Positions 50,401-59,219 of a stretch of DNA of 64,000 bases are shown here, one piece after another (the first letter of the stretch is position 1; each line of letters begins with the position of its first letter). A model generated the notes under the pieces. It saw nothing but the letters and a program-made list of their open reading frames with translations, was not told the DNA's origin and made no database searches. Source of the stretch: Microbotryum silenes-acaulis (taxonomy: Eukaryota > Basidiomycota > Microbotryomycetes > Microbotryales > Microbotryaceae); contig QPFY01000015.1 in assembly GCA_003665825.1 (NCBI GenBank), forward strand, positions 744,001 to 808,000, written 5' to 3'. The translations under genes were made by a program, and so were the position numbers.

Positions 50401-52650
50401 CGGCGCCGTCCCAGACTGGCCGAATCCGCAGCGAACGAGGCAAGCGCCGCGAAGAGCCCGGACGTGCTGGAGGTGACCGTGGACACGGCGGAGGTGGAAA
50501 GCACACGGCTGGTGACGGCTTCGAGAACGCAACGCTTGCGCCGCGAAGTGAGACTGGCTGGGTACCCACTGTTATTGGAGGCGCTCCCACGCTCGACGCC
50601 AACTCGCCCGAACTGGTGCAGCGCAAGGTCAAGGCCTTGCTCAATAAACTTACGCTGGAGCGTTTCGAGTCGATCTCCAATCAGATTCTCGAATGGGCGG
50701 ACAAGAGTATCACCGAAACCGACGGCCGCATCCTCCGACAGGTTATCGCGCTCATCTTTGAAAAGGCGACCGACGAGGCGAACTGGTCCGAGATGTACGC
50801 CCGGCTGTGTCGCAAATTGATGGAGACGGTCTCGATGAGCATCAAGGACGAGTCGGTCAAGAGTGCCGATGGCTCCTTTGTTGTCGGCGGCGCCTTGTTC
50901 CGCAAATATTTGCTCAACCGGTGCCAGGAGGATTACGAATCGGGATGGAAGCTGAAGGAGACAGCAGCGGCAGCGGCGGCTGGCAAGGCGGCTGATGACA
51001 ACGCCAAGAAAGATCTGAATGAGCAAGCCGAGAAAGAAGCCAAGGAAAAGGGAGAATCCGAGCCCTCGAAAGAGGCTGAGCTGCTTTCCGAGGAATACTA
51101 TGCCGCGGCGAAGGCGAAGCGACGAGGACTCGGTCTCGTCCGATTCATCGGCGAGTTGTATCGATTGCAGATGTTGACGGAACGCATCATGCACGAGTGC
51201 ATCAAAAAACTTCTGGCCAACACGGACAACCCAGACGAGGAGGATGTCGAGTCGCTGTGCCGATTGCTGACGACCGTCGGTAAGCACCTCGACAATGCGA
51301 AGGCGAAGCAACACATGGACATCTACTTTCAGAGGATGCACACGATTGCCAACAACCCAAAGACACCGTCGCGCATGCGCTTCATGATCCTCGACGTCGC
51401 TGATCTGCGATCGAATCACTGGCAACCCCGCCACGACTCCGCCGGCCCCAAGCTCATCTCCGAAATTCACTCCGATGCACAACGGGCCGCCGAGGAGTCG
51501 AGCCGAAGAGTGGCAAGCTCAGGCGGCAAGGGTCTCCCCCGGCTCAACGATCAGTTGTCGCGACCCAACTCACGGCGGGGGCAAGGCCGTGATGGCATCA
51601 GTGCTCCCGCAGCGGACGGTTGGAGCCAACCCGTTCCTCAACGGCCTGCCAAGGCTGGCGATCTCAGTGCTTTCGGCAAGACTCGAGAGAATGTCGCTCC
51701 GTTCACGTTTGGCCCTACTGGTGCCTTTGCCGCCAAGGCCAACAAGGCCAAAGAAGCTGCGCGTCCTGCCACACCGAGCAATCCTTTCGCTCTGCTCAGC
51801 GGTGGGGGTTCAGATTCTGCTGCCGAAGCCTCTACCAGTCAACGACCCAAGCTCAATTTGGCGCCAAGGACGAAGCCTTTGGAAGGAGAGTTGTCTGCAC
51901 AAGCCGACGGGACTCAGAGCGAGGACCTTGCCGTAGACGGGGATGAGCATGCCGAAGAGAAGGATGAAGACGAAGATGATGGTGCCATCGATCCTAACGC
52001 TATCAGCATGTCCCGGGCAGAAGCGGAGCGACGGTCAGGCAACAGTGTCAAGGAGGTCAGTTTTTTTTGTGGTTCTGGCTTCTGCGGACACGACCTTGCG
52101 TGTTGACCCCCTACTTGCCTCGTGTCCGGTCACAGTTCTTCTCGGTCAAAAATATTGCAGAAGGGACAGCATCGGTCGAAGCCTTGCCATCAGAGTACCG
52201 AGGCATCCTCATCGCTGCCTTGGCCGACGCCGCCGTCGACAAGAAAGCCGATGATGTCAACATTACCCGCCAGCTCTTTTCGGATGTTTCGACCAAAAAC
52301 ATCGTGCGACATCAAGTCATGCTCGACTCGCTTCAGACACTCGTCACAGGTCTTATTGACCTATCGGTCGATGTCCCCAACATTTATACCTTTGCCGTGA
52401 GTATGAATGCAGCACGAATGGTGAACAGGTGCCCTCATCCGAGGTTTCAAGTAGCTGATTCCCTTTCCTCTTGTTCTTGGGTGAATTACGCTCTTCACAG
52501 GCATCGTTGCTCATGGGCGCACAAGCAACACGGGAAGAGGTCGAGACCATGGCACAGAGCATGATTTCAGAAGAGGACGATGACGAGGAAGAGTTGGAGC
52601 GTGGGCGACAACAACTGTATGCCGCTTTCGAGAAAGCTTCAGGTGTCTAA
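47435..52650 (+). CDS. Translation initiation factor eIF4G
   Basis: Scaffold of the cap-binding complex eIF4F. Start MSRTPSAAPSLSTAPGSTAS. A long low-complexity N-terminus follows (Ser/Pro/Ala/Gln, with PYGQQQYGYYGMQFPPQNAY near 48770-48830). The eIF4E-binding motif Y-x4-L-phi is YDREFLLQF at about 49995. The MIF4G domain begins VQRKVKALLNKLTLERFESI (about 50620), continues FRKYLLNRCQEDYESGWKLK and ends FMILDVADLRSNHWQPR (about 51425). After MSRAEAERRSGNSVKEFFSV, splicing leads to an MA3-like C-terminal region: GTASVEALPSEYRGILIAAL and LDSLQTLVTGLIDLSVDVPN, ending RQQLYAAFEKASGV with stop 52648-52650. Introns lie near 47856-47972 (with a 14-C run before its acceptor), 48690-48768, 52055-52135 and 52398-52500. 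Length is near 1,600 residues, normal for basidiomycetes. Confidence 0.93.
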
Positions 52651-52804
52651 GCCAGGAGGACGACCGTCTGCCACCTCTTTCGTAGATTACAGCTTTCAAC
52701 TTCCCTCGCTTTACATAATTCAGTCTTGAGTTCACACTCTAGGTGGACCTTTGATGGGTACAGCGCTCGATCGAGGCGATTGAGCACGAGCTTGGCTATT
52801 CAGA

Positions 52805-53973
52805 TCACTGGGAGTCTGTATCAACAAAGAAGTGGCAGCGATAGTGCTTGAGCTCCTCGATGCTGTCTCGGATATCGGACATCGCTCTGAAACAACAGCA
52901 AATAATTTAACTAGGCGTTCGATCACAACCAGGGGACAACAGTCGTTGAAAGTGGGCGGATCTCGAGGGAGTGAAGACGGACTCACCTGTGCTGTGAATC
53001 AGACTTCTCCTTGGGCGGTTTAGGCGCCGACGGGTACCATTGTGCAACGAGAATTTTGAGCGAGCTGACGTCGACGATGCGATAATGCAGCGTGGATGAC
53101 AGGGACGGAAGGTCCTTTCTGATAAAACCCCTAGTTTGCGTCAGAATGCAAAGCGTGGCTCAGCCTGGAGCATGATTCCATGATCAGTTTGGCCAAAACT
53201 CGAATGACGAACAAGTCCACATGGACCGAATTTCCTGCGATCACAGCCGGGGCATCAAAGTGCCGGGTCACGTAGGCCCTGCACGCAGCGTCGACGTCCT
53301 TGATCGAATGGGGCGAGTCGAGGCAAGCTTTCGTCAAGCCCGTCTTTCCATGCTGCTTGATGCACCTGCATTTGATGCTCGTAACCTTACATCAGTACCG
53401 GTGCCACTTAACACCGATGGCGACCGCTTCGTCACGTGATGCAAGGCGCACAGCTCTGACTTCACGGGCGACTGACCAATCGACCATCGAGTCTAGTACG
53501 TGGCTGTGGGAGAAGAAGATCAGGACGCAGGCACGGCGCGGAACCCATTCTTAGGGTTCGCGAAGATGCTTGTACGCATGCGCACCGCTCGGTCCGGACG
53601 ATCATCTCGAGGCCTTCATCAAGTGGCCGCAGGTCGCTGTCGGTAGCGATCATGGCGATCTACAATGGGCGAGTACTGGACGAATTTAGGCATGTGTCAT
53701 GTCTGTGCCGGCTGAGTGCAGTCCTGCGGAGCTCACCTCTAGTATCCGGTCAGGTTGGAATGTTTCGCCTTGGCCGAGCGTCGGCGGTGGGAGGTAAGGG
53801 TTGAGCCCTGTCATCTCGCAATCTGATCCATAGAGTGGTGGTGAACGAGCAGAGTCAGTCGCACATCCTCGGTACTCTAGAGTCGTATGTTGTCCATCTA
53901 TCGGCATCCCTGCGCCTGCGGTGGACCACATTTGATTACCTGCAGGACTGAGATGGACCACTGACCGATCCAT
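52805..53973 (-). CDS. REX2: Oligoribonuclease Rex2/REXO2 (DEDD 3'-5' exonuclease)
   Basis: Degrades short RNA oligonucleotides, mainly in mitochondria. First catalytic motif: YGSDCEMTGLNPYLPPP (D-x-E). Splicing adds QPDRILE joined to an exon with MIATDSDLRPLDEGLEMIV, then CIKQHGKTGLTKACLDSPHS and PAVIAGNSVHVDL. A splice with donor GTTCGT yields the family sequence SVHVDLGFIRKDLPSLSS and LHYRIVDVSSLKILVAQWYP (the final D motif). The last exon reads RAMSDIRDSIEELKHYRCHF then FVDTDSQ, stop 52805-52807, a standard oligoribonuclease ending. The start at 53973 (MDRSVVHLSPAGNQM) is only tentative, and the small exon around 53400-53560 is not resolved. Confidence 0.85.
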
Positions 53974-54526
53974 AACAAACGACCTTGGCAGGGGCCTGAA
54001 GGGGACATGAGGACCTCGAAGTTGTCCTGGGTCAAAACTCCACGACTCTAGGCCGCTGCCAGTGATGCTTGATGTAAGCGGTGTAGTGTTTAGGATAACG
54101 ACGCCGATGACCGCGCTTTCTTGCGCGGTGGCGCCTGATCCAGGTCATGCAGGGTCATGCAGGCTAGTGCAGGCTCATGCGGCCCCGGCCACTGTGGCGC
54201 GCCAGATGGGTACATTCCAGCGGCGGCCTTTAGGCCAGCTTCGTTATACGATGACGGGATTGGAGCCCCGAAAAGATCCCAAGCAGCTTTGTGCTTTGAA
54301 TAGAGCCCTGAAAACGACAGGACAAGTCGTGCTTGGCCCAGGCACAGATTCGGATTCGAACCGTTTGGGGTTGCGCAAAACTCGCTCTAAAAGGTCATCT
54401 GGCCGCACAAAATGTTTTTCTTGCAACATTTGTCAAAAAAATAAAATGGTACTCATGATGATGATTGTGGGGGGTGGGTTCCAACGTTCCGACGGTTGTC
54501 GACGGGTTGCCGCGGGAAACGTCGAC
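53974..54526. other. Intergenic, REX2 to GNA1
   Basis: Both neighbours are on the minus strand, so this should carry the REX2 promoter and GNA1 3' flank. It contains a short run of GTCATGCAGG-like units (54145-54180). A GGTTCGAATCC string on the minus strand near 54360 resembles a tRNA T-loop but no cloverleaf fits. No gene seen. Confidence 0.45.
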
Positions 54527-55367
54527 TCAGTCCGCCCCCGTTAAAGGTTCAATCTTGTACCTGGACATCTCGACGCCCTTGTTCTCATATCTGTGTCGCG
54601 CTAAAATCTTTTAGACACAGAAAGCTCCACGAAGGCCCATCGATGTTGCTCACCCGCATTTGGCGTAGAATGCTGAATCGCTCGAGAATGTAGGAGTATC
54701 AGCTCGGAGAGAAAGACGTTTCCGGGTTCAACAGAAAGGGTTTCTTTTGCGCCTTACCTACGTTTTTGGGATCACAGTCGAGGATGGACTGTGGTCAAAA
54801 GTTCGGACACCTACTTGTCAGAACGCGTTGCTGCCACTCGAAGCTGCCTAGCAGCGTGTGAAGCGACTTGAAGCAGGATGCGTCAAATCTTGGCTGACTG
54901 ACTTTGTAGCAGCCGAGCTCCTCGCTCAGGGTTGACAAGGCAGAGATGAGAGTCTTGCCTAGGCCTTTTCCCTGCTGTGATGGCGAGACTGAAATGTCCT
55001 CAATGTGCCCGACCATGCCCGCGCTGCGCAAGAATTTGCGTTCGACAACCAGAGTCCCCGTCGCGACAAGCCGGTCCGCTGCGGTGTCGACGATCACGAG
55101 CGGGTAGTAGGTCGCCTGTGTGTGCTTCATTTCGTAGAATCGATCTGACCACGCTCGAGCTCCAATGTCGGGCGCGAAGGTCAAGGTCGACAATAGCTCC
55201 AAGTGCCCTTTGACGTAGTCCGAAGCGCACAGCGGTCGAAGCTTCAGGCCCATCGCGACGACGGGTTCCACCAGAGATGTTGGCAAGCAAGCGAGGGAGG
55301 CTTCGTCAAAAGCATACTCAAATTCTGCAATTGAACTCGATGCCATTATGAGCTGACACGTGGCCAC
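54527..55367 (-). CDS. GNA1: Glucosamine-6-phosphate N-acetyltransferase Gna1
   Basis: Acetylates glucosamine-6-phosphate using acetyl-CoA, a step to UDP-GlcNAc and chitin. Exon 1: MATCQLIMASSSIAEFEYAF, LKLRPLCASDYVKGHLELLS, RFYEMKHTQATYYPLVIVD. GNAT motif A is complete: HIEDISVSPSQQGKGLGKTL (Q-x-x-G-x-G), then SALSTLSEELGCYK. An intron starting GTCAGT leads to SILDCDPKN, another to AFYAKCG, and the last exon gives YENKGVEMSRYKIEPLTGAD, stop 54527-54529. These joins reproduce the family ending CYKxILDCxxxNxxFYxKCG...EMxRY. A second in-frame start at 55346 (MASSSIAEF) is possible. Likely functional and essential. Confidence 0.93.
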
Positions 55368-55757
55368 TGGCGTGGTCGCCGAGCGCCTTTGACGCGAACA
55401 CGACGCGAGGTTGGAAATGTGCGGGGCGAACGGTGGACCACTAGAGCGCAGGAGGCGACAGAAGGCGAGGAATAGGGGAGAGTGAAACCGTCACCTTGGT
55501 ACAGTTCTTTGCAACAAGGAGTGTCACCTTCTCCGGGATGCAAGCCACGCGAGGAGAGTCTGGATCTGGGGCGAGTCTAAGCTCATCAAATCCCCTGGGA
55601 GGGGCTCACACATCAGCGGCGCGTCTGGCAGCGTCTGGCCCGGTTGCGCACCGAATTCTCCAGTGGGCCAAAAAAGGGTGGTTTACTGTATCATGGCAAG
55701 TATTGTATAACTGTTCACACCAGTGAAGTTCTAAGCTCGTCTCGATTAAAAAACATT
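55368..55757. other. Intergenic between divergent genes
   Basis: Separates the GNA1 start from the start of the unknown multi-exon gene on the other strand and should hold both promoters. No repeat or RNA gene recognised. Confidence 0.45.
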
Positions 55758-57352
55758 ATGCGCCAAGTGAGCAACCTTGTGATGAAGTTGAAGTCAAGCT
55801 GCAGCAGCTCACTGAACGTGCCATCCGAGACGGCCTTAGGTGAAGATTGGTCCAAACTAGCCAAGACGAAGGTCGTCTGCTCGGACGTAGACGACGAACC
55901 CGACGACACGTTCGAGGTGCGCTCTTATGTGCCTTGAGAGGAATCCGCATCCTGCTGACTGCCATTGCGTCTCATGCAGGTCTGTACTCGCCAGTCGAAT
56001 AACCCACAAGCGCATATCGATAACCCTTGCAAGGTGAGCTGTGACCGATGCGATCATCCGCCACGCTTCGCGCCACTGACAAGAGTCATGACCCACTGCT
56101 CTCTGGCATCGACCGTCGTTGGCCTGCCAATCTTACAGTCCTCGACCGAAGAACCCGATGCCAAGAGCCTTGAAGATCAGCTTGGCCAGGTACGACGCGA
56201 CCTCCAGGCATTACGTGCCATGCTCGAGCCAGTGATCACGTTCATCAACACGCCAAGCATCGACCATCTCAAGGTACGTGTGATCTCCACGCGTGAGGAC
56301 GCGAAGCATAGATTCAACTGACGAGACGTATTCCACAACCATTGGCAGAGTCGACTCCCCCCCGTGGTAAAGATCTTTGTGGCTACCCCCTTCTTTTACA
56401 AGCAATTGGCCTCCGAGTCGGCTGAGCCTTTTGCAGTACGTGACCTTCACTTCGGTACCAGCGCACGATTGTCTCATACAGGCTTCATCACCCGCAGTTG
56501 GTCTTGACAAAAAGCGGCCTCGTCCCTACCGAAGCGTACAACAAGAATCTCACGTTCCGCCACAACCTGCTTTCAAACATTCCGGCTCTGTTGGTGCAGG
56601 GTCGTAGTGATCTCCTCCGACACGTGAGCAGACGCCTCGCGTCTTGTGGTCTCCGAGCGGTCCTGACAAAATTGTAACTCTTCCCAGATCAATAAAGCTC
56701 AAAAGGACAAAGCTACTCTCGGCCGTACCATCAATCAATGGTACAAAGGCCAACAGGTTGCCATCACCCAAGGACACGTCATCTGGTGGAGTATACTGGT
56801 GCGTATATATGAAGAGCTCGCCTCCACCCTCGATCCTGACCTGCGCTTGTAATCACCATACCAGTGGCAGGCAATGAAGGCTTCAAACATCCTCGACCCA
56901 AAAGACTCCGAGGCCAACAGCTTCGCGAACAAGCTCAAGCGCTACGGTGACAGCCTCGCCAAAGACGCCGCGACAGCACATCTTGCGGGCGGCTACAAGA
57001 GAAATGCCGGATTTGATCATCAAGCGTGAGCTTCATGCTTCATGGTGAGATACATGGCTAATATGCCGACACTTGGTGACTTTCTTGGCGCGTACAAGGT
57101 TTCTCTTCGACATGGTCACGGTCAAGCTTGAAGATGAAGCGACATTCCGGCATCCGGACGGCTGGCCACAACACCCTCTGCGACCACATAATTCAGGCGG
57201 TCTGTTCCGAAGTCGTCGAGGATCCCACCAACAACCTCAGCTTTGCAAGCCGAGTAGCCGTGAGTGGCGCCCTCAGTCGACCACATGCCGAACTTGGACT
57301 GACGAACGATCCCCCGGAGCGAACACAGGACGCAGTCCAGGATGGGTTATAA
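55758..57352 (+). CDS. Unrecognised multi-exon gene
   Basis: I do not recognise the protein. A chain of exons joined by good GT-AG sites, all in phase 0, gives one continuous reading. Exons: 55758-55916 (MRQVSNLVMKLKSSCSSSLN...), 55980-56033 (VCTRQSNNPQAHIDNPCK), 56139-56273 (SSTEEPDAKSLEDQLGQVRR...), 56349-56435 (SRLPPVVKIFVATPFFYKQL...), about 56498-56623 (TKSGLVPTEAYNKNLTFRHN...), about 56688-56799 (INKAQKDKATLGRTINQWYK...) and about 56868-57026 (WQAMKASNILDPKDSEANSF...). The last exons near 57100-57352 probably give RHSGIRTAGHNTLCDHIIQA and SEVVEDPTNNLSFASRVAVS with the stop at 57350-57352, but the join there is unresolved. Highly polar, with a coiled-coil stretch LEDQLGQVRRDLQALRAMLE. 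No signal peptide or membrane span. Probably an intracellular lineage-specific protein. Confidence 0.55.
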
Positions 57353-57732
57353 TTCGGGAAAGGCGAGGAGGAAGAAGAGGACCAAGGCCACCAACGATGA
57401 GAAGCAGATCGAGGACGGGCAACCCTAAGCAACGCGCTATCGAACAAGCTCTCTGGAGCATTCGACGTGTGCAAGGGGACTCGGGCGCGACTCGGGGTGG
57501 GAGTCGGGGTGGACCATGGGTGGGGCTTTCTCAGACTTATATAACGGGGTTTTTTAGACTTGTATTAACATGGTTTTAGTGTTTGCAATGAGTGTTGCTT
57601 CGTGTGATAAGTCTACAGGAGCAAGAAGAGAGCAATATGTACCTACAGCACCTGGTCCAGCATTACTACAGCGTCCACCTGGTCTCCTCATTCATACCCT
57701 ACGTGTACCACATTGCGTCAATGCTTCTACAG

Positions 57733-57932
57733 TAAGGCCACCCTATCGTCCCACTATGGCTTCCTTCGGGGAGCTATATCAAGCCGACCTATGGCTGCCA
57801 TATGGCTCGCACGTGTTCGTGCCCTATGGGCTGGCCATATATGGGCCATATGGCTATTCGCCTAAATATTTAGCAAGGCCGTATGCCGGCGCCGTATGGA
57901 GCCGTAGGGATGCCTTCAAAAGGGTGCCATAA
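57733..57932. mobile_element. Possible small MITE rich in CCATATGG
   Basis: About 200 bp whose ends are roughly inverted (TAAGGCCACCCTAT left, AGGGTGCCATAA right) with internal GCCATATGGC and GGCCATATATGGGCC palindromes. The rest of 57353-58059 shows no gene. The inverted ends are imperfect and no duplication is clear. Confidence 0.3.
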
Positions 57933-58059
57933 TTCTCGCGCACCCATGTGTAGGTCAGGTCAGAGGCGATAGCCCAGTTAATGTGGTCCAGCGCCCGATA
58001 AGGGTCGTCTCTTTGTAGACTAGCTGGAATTCAAATTCTCATTCTCATTCTCGCAGCCC

Positions 58060-58067
58060 TTCGCAGC
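58060..58067 (+). repeat. Left target site duplication of family A copy 2
   Basis: TTCGCAGC, repeated exactly at 59135-59142. This perfect 8-bp pair defines the ends of copy 2. Confidence 0.9.
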
Positions 58068-58296
58068 AGGACCCCCGAAAGCCAAGCCAGACTGCGGCCC
58101 GCAAATTTGGACATTCTGGGGACCGGAAAATCGGCTAGGCAGCCCGCAATTGGACATTTTTGGCTCAAAATGGGTCGAGGCTCACCTCATTTTTGGACAT
58201 TTTCCTCCCTTCGGTCGAACTTGGAAGCGCAGATTAGGGTAACGGTAGGCTGGAGGCGTGCAGTGCATGCAGTGGGGCATATCGCCGGCCCAGCTG

Positions 58297-58394
58297 CATC
58301 AGCAAAATGGGCACTCGGCGCGCACCGCCTAAAGGCGCTTAAGCGGGCTTAAGCGCCTTTAGGCGGTGCGCGCCGAGTGCCCATTTTGCTGATG
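58297..58394. mobile_element. 98-bp perfect palindromic MITE (family B derivative)
   Basis: Two 48-bp arms, perfectly complementary, around a GG centre. Outer ends CATCAGCAAAATGGGCAC match the family B TIR, and the inner CGCTTAAGC matches the family B subterminal unit. TG stands on both sides (58295-58296 and 58395-58396), a likely 2-bp duplication. Copy 1 of family A lacks it at the same place. Confidence 0.9.
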
Positions 58395-58447
58395 TGCGCG
58401 CGGGTAACGGTCCCGCTGTTTGTGTTCGGAGCGCGTTAGAGTCTCTG

Positions 58448-58850
58448 CATTTGCGATCATTTATCGTTTTTGGCCGTCTCTCGCTCGGAACGTCGACTTG
58501 TCGAGCTACGTCTCTTCTTCTTCCTTTCGATCTGGAAGATCTCTTGCCGCCGCTGATTGTCGTCGGATCCTTTGGAACCGACTCGGATCACCGAAACGGC
58601 ACTCGAGGAGCTCCGGGCGTCAATTCAGGAGTCCAAGGTCGCCTTGTGTCTCTGTAAATCACCTCATTGCAAGGGGGTTTTAGTGGGTATGCATATGATT
58701 GATTCTGATTCACTGCAGGGTCAATGAGTCCTACACTACTGGCCTAGCCAGTGTGCTTAATTGCATTTCCTCCGACTTTTCCAAAGATTTCTAGGTATTA
58801 GGATCATTGTACTGTCATTGAACTCCATTGAATGTACAAACAAAGATGAG
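58448..58850 (+). mobile_element. LINE 3' end captured inside family A copy 2
   Basis: Same fragment as in copy 1: SERNVDLSS-type reading of CTCGCTCGGAACGTCGACTT, GGAGCTCCGGGCGTCAATTC, then GGGTCAATGAGTCCTACACT and a TACAAACAAA tail at about 58830. The junction with the transposon body (GGAGCGCGTTAG...CATTTGCGATC) is shared with copy 1, apart from a segment present only in copy 1. Confidence 0.85.
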
Positions 58851-59134
58851 GTCCTATTCACCTCGAAAAGGCTTGTTGGCGGTCGCGCTGGCGGCGCTCT
58901 TGGTGCGCGCGCGGGACCTTTCCGGCCCGCGCGCGGCGAAAACGCAGTCTGCGCGCAGCGCTGAAAAACTTCTGAGCATTGTACAACTTGTAGAGTAGTT
59001 TTGAGAAACTATTCAACACTAGGCGGCCCTCACATTTGGACATTTTCAGCCAGAATCCGGGAAAATTTTGGACATTTTGCCTCGAAAAAGGCCGTTTTTA
59101 GAAGGCCGCCTATGGCTGGGCTTTCGGGGGTCCT

Positions 59135-59142
59135 TTCGCAGC
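59135..59142 (+). repeat. Right target site duplication of family A copy 2
   Basis: TTCGCAGC, identical to 58060-58067. Confidence 0.9.
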
Positions 59143-59219
59143 CAGTCGCCGAGTCCTACGCGCGAACATCCGTGGCTGCTGTGTCCTATCTATTCCTTGC
59201 CGTAACACGAGGACAAGAA

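Larger units (their letters stand above)
58068..59134. mobile_element. Family A TIR transposon, copy 2
   Basis: Ends AGGACCCCCGAAAGCCAAGC and GCTGGGCTTTCGGGGGTCCT, with the 8-bp duplication TTCGCAGC on both sides. It carries the same subterminal TTTGGACATT units as copy 1 (five copies in all) and the same LINE tail. It has an empty Copia site (GTCGCGCTGGCGGCGC near 58885). A 98-bp palindrome has inserted at 58297. There is no transposase, so it is a non-autonomous element of about 0.97 kb without the palindrome. It lies 77 bp (after the duplication) from the DRS1 start codon. Confidence 0.9.

Noticed and set aside
49926..51482. Minus-strand open frame (518 codons) opposite eIF4G
   Set aside because: Antisense to the MIF4G region, whose protein motifs are unmistakable; no independent evidence of coding.
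54330..54420. tRNA-like T-loop string GGTTCGAATCC on the minus strand
   Set aside because: No acceptor stem, D-arm or anticodon arm can be folded at the right distances, and the T-stem has mismatches.
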